DNA from: Bacillota bacterium
GTDB taxonomy: Bacteria > Bacillota_G > Limnochordia > DTU010
NCBI GenBank assembly: GCA_012799255.1
Contig: JAAZLQ010000044.1
Location: 1 to 62,878 of the forward strand
Reading direction: 5' to 3'
DNA length: 62,878 nt
Each line of letters begins with the position of its first letter. The first letter of the stretch is position 1. Below are positions 54,863 through 62,878 of this stretch, piece after piece. The notes beneath the pieces are model-generated. The model had not been told where the DNA came from. It saw nothing but the letters and a program-made list of their open reading frames with translations, and searched no databases. The translations under genes were made by a program, and so were the position numbers.

Positions 54863-54876
54863 CAGCTTTTAACCAT

Positions 54877-54905
54877 AAAATATCACTTCGACCTGTGTTT
54901 GTCAA
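54877..54905 (-). promoter_or_regulatory. Sigma-A promoter of the hrcA operon
   Basis: TTGACA (54900-54905), 17 bases, TATTTT (54877-54882) on the minus strand. The CIRCE lies just downstream, at about +5 to +40. Confidence 0.82.
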
Positions 54906-54916
54906 GGGGGCAGAAA

Positions 54917-56059
54917 TCATCTCAGAAACGCCCCAGAAACCAGGTTTTCTAGAAGCAAGCCCTCCTCAGTAACCCGTAAATGTCCGTCGATAAACTCTAC
55001 TAAACCTTTGCTTAAGAGATCTTTGATCTCAGACTCGTAGACATCCCAGTAGCTAACCTGGAAACGCTGGCTGAACTCCTGTTCGCTAACTCCTGCCAGT
55101 AACCTCATCCCTACCATCATGGTCTCATCCATTTCTTGTTCAACCGAAACCGGATCATGTTCCTGATAAGGGGGAATTCCCTGCTTCCAAGAACTAATAT
55201 AAGTCTTAATGTCTGCTACATTAGTATAGCGCTGATTTTGGACACAACCTGTAGCTCCACTACCCAACCCGATAAAGCGTCTGTTACGCCAATAGAGTAG
55301 ATTATGTTGGGACTGGTAACCAGACCTACAGTAATTGGAGATCTCGTAGTGCTCAAAGCCAGCCTGTTTAAGAAAACTGCGGGTTAACTGATACATGTCC
55401 GCCTGCTGATCATCATTAGGAAGTTCCAGCAGACCTGCCTTATACCAATTGGCAAAAGGAGTGTCCGACTCCAAAATTAACCCATAGCACGAAAGATGAG
55501 TAGGGGCAAGCTGCACAGCTGATTCTAACGTCTCAAGCCATTGGTCCATGCTTTGGCCAGGTAAACCAAACATCAAATCAAGATTAATATCGTGGATTCC
55601 TGCCCGTCTCAGATTTGATACGCTCTCCGCAATGTGTTCAACCCGGTGTAGCCTACCAATAGCCTGAAGCAGGTTGTCTTGAAACGCCTGTACCCCCAAA
55701 CTCACCCTATTCACTCCAGCGGCTGCTAAGATTTCTGCCCCTTCTAGGTTTAACGAATGGGGGTTGGCCTCTACAGTAATTTCAGGGGTTTTCACAAAGG
55801 GCAACTCTGCTCTCAAAAAACTAATGAATGCAGACAATTTCTGGGCAGGAAGCACGCTTGGAGTTCCCCCACCAAAAAACAGGCTAAAAAGGGGTTCTTC
55901 TCCCCAAGCGGAACGATAATAAAGTGCTTCTTGGCGTAAAGAAACAAGATAGCTGTCAGTAATCTGGGCAAAGGCCCCTTGATTACCGACAACTACCGAA
56001 TGAAAGTCACAGTAATAACATTTTTTCTCGCAAAACGGAATGTGTACATAGACGCCCAC
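54917..56059 (-). CDS. hemW: Radical SAM haem chaperone HemW
   Basis: HemN-like radical SAM protein (380 aa); HemW passes haem to proteins rather than decarboxylating coproporphyrinogen. It has the cluster motif CEKKCYYCDFHS right at the N-terminus (residues 9-18), FGGGTPSVLP near 62, EANPHSLNL near 98, and the C-terminal WYKAGLLELPNDDQQADMY and YEISNYCRSGYQSQHN. It lacks the HemN-specific N-terminal extension, so HemW is preferred. GTG start, 10 bp after lepA, as in Bacillus. Confidence 0.9.
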   Translation of the reverse strand: MGVYVHIPFCEKKCYYCDFHSVVVGNQGAFAQITDSYLVSLRQEALYYRSAWGEEPLFSLFFGGGTPSVLPAQKLSAFISFLRAELPFVKTPEITVEANPHSLNLEGAEILAAAGVNRVSLGVQAFQDNLLQAIGRLHRVEHIAESVSNLRRAGIHDINLDLMFGLPGQSMDQWLETLESAVQLAPTHLSCYGLILESDTPFANWYKAGLLELPNDDQQADMYQLTRSFLKQAGFEHYEISNYCRSGYQSQHNLLYWRNRRFIGLGSGATGCVQNQRYTNVADIKTYISSWKQGIPPYQEHDPVSVEQEMDETMMVGMRLLAGVSEQEFSQRFQVSYWDVYESEIKDLLSKGLVEFIDGHLRVTEEGLLLENLVSGAFLR

Positions 56060-56069
56060 AGAAAACCAC

Positions 56070-57866
56070 CTATTCCACTTCCAAAATGGCCATAAACGCC
56101 TCTTGAGGAACCTCCACGTTACCTAGACTCTTCATACGCTTCTTACCCTCTTTTTGCTTCTCCAACAGCTTACGCTTACGGCTAATGTCTCCGCCGTAGC
56201 ATTTGGCCAAAACGTCCTTACGCAGAGCTCTGACAGTCTCCCTGGCAATAATCTTGTTGCCTATGGCCGCTTGAATAGGCACTTCAAACTGCTGTCTAGG
56301 TATGACTTCCTTCAACTTTTCCGCCAAGCTTCGACCTCTAGCTAAAGCTTTATCTCGGTGTACGATGGCCGAGAGGGCATCAACTGGATTACCATTAAGC
56401 AAAATATCCAGTTTCACCACATCCGATTCTCTGTAGCCAATGAACTCGTAATCCAAAGAAGCATAACCCTTGGTTCGAGACTTGAGACGATCAAAAAAGT
56501 CCATTAGAATCTCTGCCAAAGGCAACTCGTACTCCAACTTAGCCCTTTCGGGGGTGATATATTCCATGTTCATAAAGATCCCCCGCCGATCCTGGCACAC
56601 ATCCATTACAGCCCCAATGAACTCCTCAGGTACCATTATGTTAGCTCTGACAAAGGGCTCTTCAATATGCTCGATTTTCGTAATCGGCGGCAAAGCTGCT
56701 GGGTTTTCCACATCTTTTACACTACCATCGGTTAGAACCACTTTGTAAACTACACTAGGAGCAGTGGTAATTAGATTGAGATCAAACTCCCGCTCCAAAC
56801 GTTCTTGAACGATTTCTAGATGCAGAAGCCCCAAGAAACCACAGCGATAACCAAACCCCAAAGCTGCAGATGACTCTGCTTCGTAAGTGAGGGCAGCATC
56901 GTTTAGTTGTAGCTTATCCAAAGCATCGCGTAAAAGAGTGTACTCTTCATTGATTACTGGGTACAATCCGCAATAGACCATGGGTTTTGCAGGACGATAA
57001 CCGGCAAGTGGTTCTGTAGCAGGTCGACTCGCAATGGTAATTGTATCTCCTACCCTGGTATCTCGTACATCTTTCATACTGGCAATGACACAACCAACAT
57101 CGCCTGGCCCCAATTGGTTTACCGCAACCAAACTAGGTTGAAGTACACCAAGATTGCTCACTTCAAACTGGCGACCGGTACTCATCATCTGAATCACGTC
57201 ACCGACCTTAATGGTTCCATCCACAACCCTGGCATAGGCCACTGCCCCACGATATTGATCATAATGAGAATCAAAAATCATGGCTCGAGTTGGGGCCTCA
57301 GGATCACCTGTTGGGGCAGGGATTCTTTCTACAATAGCCTCCAGAATCTTGTCCACGCCTTCTCCAGTACGGGCACTGACCAACACTGCATCTTCTCCGG
57401 GTAAGCCAATAAGATCCTCCAGCTCATGGATAACCCGCCCAGGATCTGCGTTTGGTAAGTCAATTTTATTGATGACAGGGATAATTTCGAGATCATGGTC
57501 AACGGCCAGGTACAAATTGGCCAAGGTCTGGGCCTCAATCCCCTGCGATGCATCAATTACTAACAGGGCACCTTCGCAAGCTGCCAAACTCCGGGAGACT
57601 TCGTATGAGAAATCCACGTGTCCAGGCGTATCAATGAGATTTAGGACATACTCTTGGCCATCCTTAGCCTTGTAGTTAAGGCGAACAGCTTTTAGTTTGA
57701 TGGTGATGCCCCGTTCGCGTTCTAAATCCATGGAATCAAGAACTTGGTCAGCCATTTCCCGCTTACTCAGAGTCCCGGTATGTTCTAGAATCCGGTCTGC
57801 TAGGGTAGACTTGCCATGATCGATATGGGCAATAATGCAAAAGTTCCGAATGTTCTTCTGAACCAT
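56070..57866 (-). CDS. lepA: Translation factor LepA (EF4)
   Basis: Ribosomal GTPase with a role in back-translocation or initiation (598 aa). G1 [14 protein letters not shown] near residue 12, switch [20 protein letters not shown] near 78, G4 VINKIDLP near 130, and a C-terminal LepA-specific domain with [24 protein letters not shown]. Own promoter. hemW follows directly. Confidence 0.98.
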   Translation of the reverse strand: MVQKNIRNFCIIAHIDHGKSTLADRILEHTGTLSKREMADQVLDSMDLERERGITIKLKAVRLNYKAKDGQEYVLNLIDTPGHVDFSYEVSRSLAACEGALLVIDASQGIEAQTLANLYLAVDHDLEIIPVINKIDLPNADPGRVIHELEDLIGLPGEDAVLVSARTGEGVDKILEAIVERIPAPTGDPEAPTRAMIFDSHYDQYRGAVAYARVVDGTIKVGDVIQMMSTGRQFEVSNLGVLQPSLVAVNQLGPGDVGCVIASMKDVRDTRVGDTITIASRPATEPLAGYRPAKPMVYCGLYPVINEEYTLLRDALDKLQLNDAALTYEAESSAALGFGYRCGFLGLLHLEIVQERLEREFDLNLITTAPSVVYKVVLTDGSVKDVENPAALPPITKIEHIEEPFVRANIMVPEEFIGAVMDVCQDRRGIFMNMEYITPERAKLEYELPLAEILMDFFDRLKSRTKGYASLDYEFIGYRESDVVKLDILLNGNPVDALSAIVHRDKALARGRSLAEKLKEVIPRQQFEVPIQAAIGNKIIARETVRALRKDVLAKCYGGDISRKRKLLEKQKEGKKRMKSLGNVEVPQEAFMAILEVE

Positions 57867-57902
57867 ATTTTAACCAATTCCTTCATAAAGTGATCTGCTG
57901 AT

Positions 57903-57930
57903 ATTATAACATAGGGCGAATCAAATTCAA
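57903..57930 (-). promoter_or_regulatory. Sigma-A promoter for lepA-hemW
   Basis: TTGAAT (57925-57930), 16 bases, TATAAT (57903-57908) on the minus strand. Confidence 0.75.
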
Positions 57931-57940
57931 AACGATATGG

Positions 57941-59533
57941 TTATGGGGTGGAGTCTTCCTGTGTTTTGCGGAGTTTGCTCTTGATCAAGCCCCAGACAAA
58001 CTCAGTTTCCTCCATCCTCAAAACTATGCTAAGTAATAAATAGACAAGTACGCCAACACCAATCGCCCCAAAGGTTTGCACTAACTGACCAAACTTTCTC
58101 TCTAAGGATAGATACCCTGCCAAGAGTGAGGAAGTTCCCAGGGCTGCTACCCCCATGACTAGAGATGCTACAGTGGCTTTGACAATAGTTGTCAGTAAGC
58201 TTGAGTTGACTAGACCAGGGAGTCGTTTTCCTAATACAACAAATGCTAGAATCACATTGAAAATGGAGCTTAAGGAGTACGCCAAAGCTAGTCCGCCGGC
58301 ACCGAGCTGAGTCCAGCGCAAAAAGGCCAAGCTTAGTAAGAAGTTTAGGATCACCGTAACAAAGCCAATCTTAACAGGTGTTTTCGTATCTTGCAGTGAG
58401 TAAAAACCCCTCGTAGTAACCTGCAGTGCTGCCTGAGCAAATAGTCCAGGTACGTAAAATAATAGCGCAAAAGCCGTAGCCAGAGTATCTGCTGAGGTAA
58501 ACTCGCCAGACTCGAATAATAAACGAACAATAGGCACCCTCAAAAAAGCCATTCCTAGAGCGGACGGAATCGTAATAAAAAATACTACCCGTAGCCCAAA
58601 GGACAGGGTACGAACAAACTCCGACTTCTCTCCCTTGGCAACAAGCCTAGCTAAAGTCGGAAACACTGCAGTTGAAATACCCATGGCAAAGATCCCTAGG
58701 GGGAAATTGATCAAGCGATTCGCTAAACGCAAAGCAACTATCGATCCAGTCTCCAAGGTTGAAGCCAGGTTTTGATTTACAATCACATTCACCTGTGAGA
58801 TAGAGAGCCCCAAAATGGCGGGAAGCATCAATTGGCCCATCCGTCTGATTCCTGGATGTTTAAAATCCACAACGGGCCGATAATTCTTTACCGCTTTTCG
58901 CCACACGGCAGGAAACTGCAACGTAAAATTGCCTATGGCCCCTAACACAGTTCCTATCCCCATCCCCATAATGCCTACGAGGGGTCCCAAAACATAGGCC
59001 CCCAGAATCTGACCTAGGTTATAGACAATAGGCCCTAAAGCAGGTAAAAGGAACTTCTGATACGAATGCAAGACCCCCATGCAAAGACCTGCCAAGGCTG
59101 TAAAGAACACCGCTGGAAAGGTGACGCGCATCAGCAGGACTAAAAGGTCTTTCTGCTCACCAGTGAAGCCAACCCCCACTAACGGGGCTAGGCTGGGTGT
59201 GAAAATAACTCCAAGGATCATAATCAAGAGAAGCACCAAGAAAACCGCATTTAAGAAGCTGCTTGCTACATACCATGCTTCCTCTTCTTGATCCTTGGCA
59301 AGATATTGGGTGAATACCGGAATAAAGGCTGAACTGAGCGCTCCCCCAACAAGTAACTGGTACATTAAGTCCGGCAAGGCAAAGGCTGCAAAAAAAACAT
59401 CTGTGGTAGCAGTTCTACCAAAAACCTCAGCCACAGCCCGTTCCCTTAGAAAACCTAGGATACGGCTGGCTAAGATCGCTAACATGACTATAGTGGCCGC
59501 TTTAGCCACTTGTTCCCTATTTTCGTTTTCCAA
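57941..59533 (-). CDS. murJ: Lipid II flippase MurJ
   Basis: MOP-superfamily membrane protein that flips lipid II for peptidoglycan synthesis (530 aa, about 14 transmembrane helices). It begins AATIVMLAILASRILGFLRERAVAEVFG and DVFFAAFALPDLMYQLLVGGALSSAFIPVF, the MurJ signature, with arginines in the central cavity region near residues 24-28. The start is TTG after AGGAG. It stands between spoIIP and lepA, a place where Bacillus has yqxA. Confidence 0.93.
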   Translation of the reverse strand: MENENREQVAKAATIVMLAILASRILGFLRERAVAEVFGRTATTDVFFAAFALPDLMYQLLVGGALSSAFIPVFTQYLAKDQEEEAWYVASSFLNAVFLVLLLIMILGVIFTPSLAPLVGVGFTGEQKDLLVLLMRVTFPAVFFTALAGLCMGVLHSYQKFLLPALGPIVYNLGQILGAYVLGPLVGIMGMGIGTVLGAIGNFTLQFPAVWRKAVKNYRPVVDFKHPGIRRMGQLMLPAILGLSISQVNVIVNQNLASTLETGSIVALRLANRLINFPLGIFAMGISTAVFPTLARLVAKGEKSEFVRTLSFGLRVVFFITIPSALGMAFLRVPIVRLLFESGEFTSADTLATAFALLFYVPGLFAQAALQVTTRGFYSLQDTKTPVKIGFVTVILNFLLSLAFLRWTQLGAGGLALAYSLSSIFNVILAFVVLGKRLPGLVNSSLLTTIVKATVASLVMGVAALGTSSLLAGYLSLERKFGQLVQTFGAIGVGVLVYLLLSIVLRMEETEFVWGLIKSKLRKTQEDSTP

Positions 59534-59595
59534 TCTTTCTCGCTCCTCTACGTGGCAACAACTCTACTGATTCGCCTTCGAAGAGCTAAATCCTG

Positions 59596-60684
59596 TCACA
59601 GGACTCGAACCAAAACGTTAGCTAATAGCTCTGCCGCTAACAGCGCCTCTTCCAGCGAATTTTCCACGGATCCTACCTCAAAAATCAAACTAGCAGGATG
59701 TAAGTGTTGATTATATCGGGCCCCTTTGTGGACCTGAACCGGTCGCATTAGGCCTGGGTACATAGTATCACAGATACTCTTAATCCGATAAGCTAAATCT
59801 AGATTTTCCTGATAATTGGGGTGGGACAAGGGAATGGCTTGGGCAGTACCTACTATGATGGCGATACGCGCCACTTCACGGCCATTTACTACCGTTGTAG
59901 GGTTAGGGACCCCCGCGTCCCGATGTAAGTCTATAACCAGATCAAAGTCGTTTTGCTTATTAAGAATGTCCCGGACTGTCCTTTCAGAGTTGCTGTAAGA
60001 GTTGTTGATGCTGGGTAAGGTGTGGATCCGCGTTTCGTGTACCGTCCTCAGTCCCAAACTAGTTAAGGCATTGGACAGGTGATGCCCCACCGCCATGACC
60101 CCTGTAATAGTGGGATCCGCTTGATTCCGGAACTGATAATGTGGTGAACTAGCCTGTTTGGCTCCCACAGCTCGTCCTAAGTACATCTCGGAAGTATGGG
60201 TATGATAGATCAACACTTTCGAGCCGCTGGCAATCACGCTTGGCTGTTCTGCCACCTCTGGTTCCAGCAAGGGTTGAGGACGTACCGGATCAGGAGCAAA
60301 GGATAACTCCTGAATAAATACGAAGGGCCTTTCTTCCCACATGCGAAAATGGACTACGATCTGAGGTGCTAGTGGTAATGTGGCTTCAACCATGCTCAAA
60401 GGATCCCGCAGATCGTAGTTGGTCAACCAGTAGATGAGTTGCCCAATATCGAACGACGTCTCATACTCTTGCCCATCACCACTGAAATTAGGCATTCCGT
60501 AATGCAAAAGGGACTTGGCCAAGGAATGGTCAAAGCTACCATCCTTGAGCAAAAGGTGGTAGCCACTTAGAGAAAGAGACAGAAAAAGCAAGGCTAAAAC
60601 CATGAGGGGAATAATCTGCAAGCCTTGGCCAATAGTTTTGGTACGACGAATTCGTTTATACACCCTCCGGAGCCGAAAACGCAT
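59596..60684 (-). CDS. spoIIP: Stage II sporulation protein P (SpoIIP), cell-wall amidase
   Basis: Peptidoglycan amidase/endopeptidase of the engulfment machinery (with SpoIID and SpoIIM). A signal anchor is near residues 20-42 (GLQIIPLMVLALLFLSLSL). The catalytic domain starts VLIYHTHTSEMYL (near 178) and continues with GHHLSNALTSLGLRTVHETRIH, DLVIDLHRDAG and the C-terminal EVGSVENSLEEALLAAELLANVL with its glutamate. 362 aa; start set at 60684 with AGAGGTGG upstream. In Bacillus it is a SigE gene. Confidence 0.92.
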   Translation of the reverse strand: MRFRLRRVYKRIRRTKTIGQGLQIIPLMVLALLFLSLSLSGYHLLLKDGSFDHSLAKSLLHYGMPNFSGDGQEYETSFDIGQLIYWLTNYDLRDPLSMVEATLPLAPQIVVHFRMWEERPFVFIQELSFAPDPVRPQPLLEPEVAEQPSVIASGSKVLIYHTHTSEMYLGRAVGAKQASSPHYQFRNQADPTITGVMAVGHHLSNALTSLGLRTVHETRIHTLPSINNSYSNSERTVRDILNKQNDFDLVIDLHRDAGVPNPTTVVNGREVARIAIIVGTAQAIPLSHPNYQENLDLAYRIKSICDTMYPGLMRPVQVHKGARYNQHLHPASLIFEVGSVENSLEEALLAAELLANVLVRVL

Positions 60685-60706
60685 GTCACCACCTCTTCTC
60701 TTGGCA

Positions 60707-60737
60707 AATATATTTGTTAGCCAGAGAAAATATGATA
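60707..60737. promoter_or_regulatory. Overlapping divergent SigE-like promoters between spoIIP and the GerM-like gene
   Basis: On the minus strand TCATATT (60729-60735), 14 bases, AATATATT (60707-60714) fits the SigE pattern KMATATT - 14 - CATACAnT fairly well and should drive spoIIP. On the plus strand the same two boxes in reverse roles, ATATATT (60708-60714), 14 bases, AATATGATA (60729-60737), could drive the GerM-like gene. A normal sigma-A promoter is not seen here. Confidence 0.5.
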
Positions 60738-60776
60738 AACTGATGGTGACCAAATAACCTGGGAAGGGATGACCAT

Positions 60777-61331
60777 ATGCGGGCAGTAAAAATCGGCCTA
60801 ATTGTCCTAGTGGTTCTTGTGATGATTGTAGGCTCGTATAAGCTTTTTTCTTTACATAAACAGGTTCAGGAACTTCAAAAACAGAATACTCAGCAGACTT
60901 CGTCCGACGTTGTGAGAGATGTGCAAACTGAGAGAGGCACTGCGGTGATTTATCTAATAAAATCTGAACCCACGGATTTTCACCTGATCCCGGTTCACAG
61001 ACAAATAGGGGGGCCAGTTAATCCCACCTCAGCAGTGCAGGCGTTACTCAACGGGCCCTTGGTCCATGAAGAACTTTATGCAGCGGTTCCAACGAACACA
61101 AAACTGCTCAATCTAACAGTCCGCGACGGCTTAGCCACCGCAGATTTCAGTAGAGAAATCATCGAGGACTTCCAAGGAGGTTCACTCCTGGAGTCTTATC
61201 TCGTACAAGCCATAGTAAACACCCTTACCGAATTTGACACTATCGAACGTGTACAAATCCTGGTAGAAGGCAAAATTGTGGAATCTATTGGTGGGCACAT
61301 TCTGATCACTCAGCCACTTAGAAGGAACTAA
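60777..61331 (+). CDS. GerMN-domain sporulation/germination protein
   Basis: Secreted or membrane-anchored protein of 184 aa with one N-terminal transmembrane helix (residues about 5-23, KIGLIVLVVLVMIVGSYKLF), a short Gln-rich linker, and a GerMN domain (about 55-180): VIYLIKSEPTDFHLIPVHRQI, NPTSAVQALLNGP, AVPTNTKLLNLTVRDGLATADFS and QAIVNTLTEFDTIERVQILVEGK. GerM in Bacillus is a mother-cell lipoprotein for engulfment and cortex. No lipobox is seen here. Plus strand, divergent from spoIIP and convergent with gpr, with a 4-bp overlap at the 3' ends. Confidence 0.88.
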   Translation: MRAVKIGLIVLVVLVMIVGSYKLFSLHKQVQELQKQNTQQTSSDVVRDVQTERGTAVIYLIKSEPTDFHLIPVHRQIGGPVNPTSAVQALLNGPLVHEELYAAVPTNTKLLNLTVRDGLATADFSREIIEDFQGGSLLESYLVQAIVNTLTEFDTIERVQILVEGKIVESIGGHILITQPLRRN

Positions 61332-62395
61332 CTGAGGTACTTGAACACTTCGTCATAACTGACACCTTCATGGAAGGTAATATTTAGCGCTCCCGCGACC
61401 ACATCTGATACCTCGTCGATGAGCAAATCGATTTCTTTGGGAGTGACAATCATCGTTCCGAAATAAGGTTCTAACACCTGGCTGATAATTTGGCGTTTAT
61501 CGGGCCTTGGGGGCGTTGGAGTAGGTGTTTTGTTGCCTAAGAGTGCTTCTGGGTCAACACTGAATTTGACACGTCCAGGCGGTTTTTCTCCGTTAGTACT
61601 CTGGATACTTCCTGTTTCTATGAGATTCATTGCATCAGACACAATGGTAACAGCATGGACCACGGTGGGTATCCCAAGGGCGATCACAGGAATACCAAGG
61701 GTCTCCTTGTTGATAGCCAGACGACGGTTCCCTACCCCAGCTCCTGGATGGATTCCCGTATCCGAAATCTGAACAGTGCTACATAATCGTTCGACGCTGC
61801 GACTCGCCAGAGCGTCTATGCAAATCATGGCCTTGGCTCCGATTCGCTCCACCACTCCCATGATGATTTCCCCTGTTTCTATGCCGGTCAAACCGAGCAC
61901 ACCAGGGGCAATTGCCGCAACAGGCCGCAACCCCTTGCGAAGCTCAGGCGGAGACATTTCTAACAAATGACGGGTTACCATGAGGTTTTCTAACACTCGA
62001 GGACCTAAGGCGTCGGGCGTTGCATTCCAGTTTCCGAGCCCAACAACTAGAACCGGATCTTCTGATCCAACTTCTGCCTGTTCAAAAAACCAGTCCAGTT
62101 CTTCCGCCACAAGTTGAGCAATTCGCTCGTGGAGATCCCGGTTGTGCTCACGCAAACCGGAGGACTCAACAGTGGAGTAGTTCCCGGGAGCTTTCCCCAT
62201 CATCTGAGCACCTAGGTCATTTTCCACCGTAATTCGGGTAATAGTAATTCCAGGTTCCTCCTCCGTATGGACCTTTACGCCGGGTAACTCTGGAGGCCCC
62301 TCCTGTTCTATGACTGCTTGGTGAGATTCTAAAGCCAAGTCAGTGCGGATGTTGTATTTGTCGAAAAGAAGATCTAGTCCATTGTTTTTTTCCAT
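61328..62395 (-). CDS. gpr: Germination protease GPR
   Basis: Aspartic-type protease that degrades small acid-soluble spore proteins at germination (355 aa). It begins with a propeptide-like NIRTDLALESHQ, then the family blocks VENDLGAQMMGKAPGNYSTVES near 62, LVVGLGNWNATPDALGPRVL near 123 and the catalytic aspartate regions with ICIDALASRSVERLCSTVQISDTGIHPGAGVGN near 195-225. ATG at 62395 with GGAGGAG upstream; a longer start is not needed. In Bacillus it is a SigG gene read in the forespore. Confidence 0.95.
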   Translation of the reverse strand: MEKNNGLDLLFDKYNIRTDLALESHQAVIEQEGPPELPGVKVHTEEEPGITITRITVENDLGAQMMGKAPGNYSTVESSGLREHNRDLHERIAQLVAEELDWFFEQAEVGSEDPVLVVGLGNWNATPDALGPRVLENLMVTRHLLEMSPPELRKGLRPVAAIAPGVLGLTGIETGEIIMGVVERIGAKAMICIDALASRSVERLCSTVQISDTGIHPGAGVGNRRLAINKETLGIPVIALGIPTVVHAVTIVSDAMNLIETGSIQSTNGEKPPGRVKFSVDPEALLGNKTPTPTPPRPDKRQIISQVLEPYFGTMIVTPKEIDLLIDEVSDVVAGALNITFHEGVSYDEVFKYLS

Positions 62396-62415
62396 TGTTT
62401 CTCCTCCAATCAATG

Positions 62416-62445
62416 TTAGATTAACCGAAAGGAGAAACGTTATTC
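62416..62445 (-). promoter_or_regulatory. Candidate SigG promoter for gpr
   Basis: Minus strand GAATA (62441-62445), 18 bases, AATCTAA (62416-62422), compared with the SigG pattern GMATR - 18 - CATNNTA. The -10 matches only five of seven positions. The start of transcription would be about 14 bases before the gpr ATG. Confidence 0.4.
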
Positions 62446-62456
62446 AAAGCGAACTA

Positions 62457-62485
62457 TTGAACTTGATCCGTTCTAATGTTATAAT
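62457..62485 (+). promoter_or_regulatory. Sigma-A promoter for rpsT
   Basis: TTGAAC (62457-62462), 17 bases, TATAAT (62480-62485) on the plus strand. Confidence 0.85.
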
Positions 62486-62519
62486 TACAGGGTAATTTTG
62501 CCTGAGGAGGTGAACTGGT

Positions 62520-62780
62520 ATGGCCAATAGCAAATCAGCCGAAAAAAGAATTCGAGTAAATGAAACAAAGCGTGCCCAGAACGCAGCGAAGAGATCTGCC
62601 CTCCGCACCACTATTAAGCATTTCGAAAACGCGTTGGCGAATGATCCCCAAAACGCCCCTGCCCTCCTTCAAAAGGCAACTAAGGCTCTGGATCAAGCAG
62701 CAGCTCAAGGTATTATCCACAAGAACGCAGCTGCTAGGAAAAAGTCACGCTTGACCAAGAACCTAGCAAAACAAGCCTAA
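62520..62780 (+). CDS. rpsT: 30S ribosomal protein S20
   Basis: Ribosomal protein bS20 (86 aa). Starts MANSKSAEKRIRVNETKRAQN and has the helical, basic family sequence with ALRTTIKHFENAL and a C-terminal KNAAARKKSRLTKNLAK. GAGGAGGTG precedes the ATG. Divergent from gpr, as rpsT-gpr is in Bacillus. Own promoter and terminator. Confidence 0.97.
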   Translation: MANSKSAEKRIRVNETKRAQNAAKRSALRTTIKHFENALANDPQNAPALLQKATKALDQAAAQGIIHKNAAARKKSRLTKNLAKQA

Positions 62781-62787
62781 AGAAAAT

Positions 62788-62822
62788 AACGCCCTTCCAT
62801 ATTGGATGAGGCGTTTTGTTTT
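62788..62822 (+). terminator. Intrinsic terminator after rpsT
   Basis: AACGCC (62788-62793) pairs with GGCGTT (62810-62815), with some inner pairing (TCC/GGA), and TTGTTTT follows. Confidence 0.85.
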
Positions 62823-62878
62823 ACCTACCTTTAGGTTAATTTGATAATTAGATCCGTGAGAACCTCTTGGCCTGGGGC

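Overview
The window looks like a conserved housekeeping and sporulation core of an endospore-forming, single-membrane Firmicute (Bacillota). The evidence is spore genes (spoIIP, gpr, yqfC, yqfD, a GerM-type protein), hrcA with a CIRCE operator, a SigI/RsgI pair, sigma-A promoters of Bacillus type, and gene order like that of Bacillus and Clostridia. Features that fit an anaerobic, clostridial or Limnochordia-like lineage are the IscR-like Rrf2 regulator with IscS/IscU, HemZ plus HemW, and an aldo/keto reductase fused to a ferredoxin domain. The exact taxon cannot be fixed from the sequence alone. Nearly everything is on the minus strand, so reading the minus strand from high to low coordinates follows transcription. 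Only four credible genes are on the plus strand: a small holin-like protein, hpt, the GerM-like gene and rpsT.

From the right end leftwards on the minus strand (62.9 to 46 kb): rpsT (plus), gpr, a GerM-like gene (plus), spoIIP, murJ, lepA-hemW, then CIRCE-controlled hrcA-grpE-dnaK-dnaJ-prmA-rsmE-mtaB-HIT, then rpsU. From 46 to 35 kb: nfeD-floA, a small acidic membrane protein, an inserted Gfo/Idh/MocA oxidoreductase, yqfC-yqfD, and phoH-pgpH-ybeY-dgkA/PAP2-cdd-era. From 35 to 28 kb: sigI-rsgI, queA-tgt-yajC, then four genes where secD-secF would usually be expected: a secreted PsbP-like protein, a SpoIIE-type phosphatase, a small P-loop protein and an HD hydrolase. From 28 to 20 kb: hpt (plus) and the recJ-apt-relA-dtd-MBL-hemZ operon. 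From 20 to 10.5 kb: a PPIase-TPR lipid-anchored or membrane-anchored foldase, hisS-aspS, a probable 6S RNA, tcdA-rarA, then rrf2-iscS-iscU and a small membrane protein. From 10.5 kb to the left end: an AI-2E family permease, alaS-ireB-degV-aldo/keto reductase-ruvX-DUF1292-mltG-U32 peptidase, and rlmD.

The genes serve translation (aaRS, tRNA/rRNA modification, ribosomal proteins, LepA), protein quality control (HrcA regulon), stringent and purine metabolism (RelA, Apt, Hpt), Fe-S assembly (Rrf2-IscS-IscU), cell envelope (MltG, MurJ, DgkA/PAP2) and sporulation. No mobile elements, CRISPR arrays, tRNAs or rRNAs were seen. The most interesting departures from the standard order are the phosphatase/P-loop/HD module next to yajC, a T-box-like motif folded into a short alaS leader, a very compact divergent sporulation promoter between spoIIP and the GerM-like gene, and a repeated arrangement in which an intrinsic terminator sits just ahead of the next gene's ribosome binding site with no room for a promoter.
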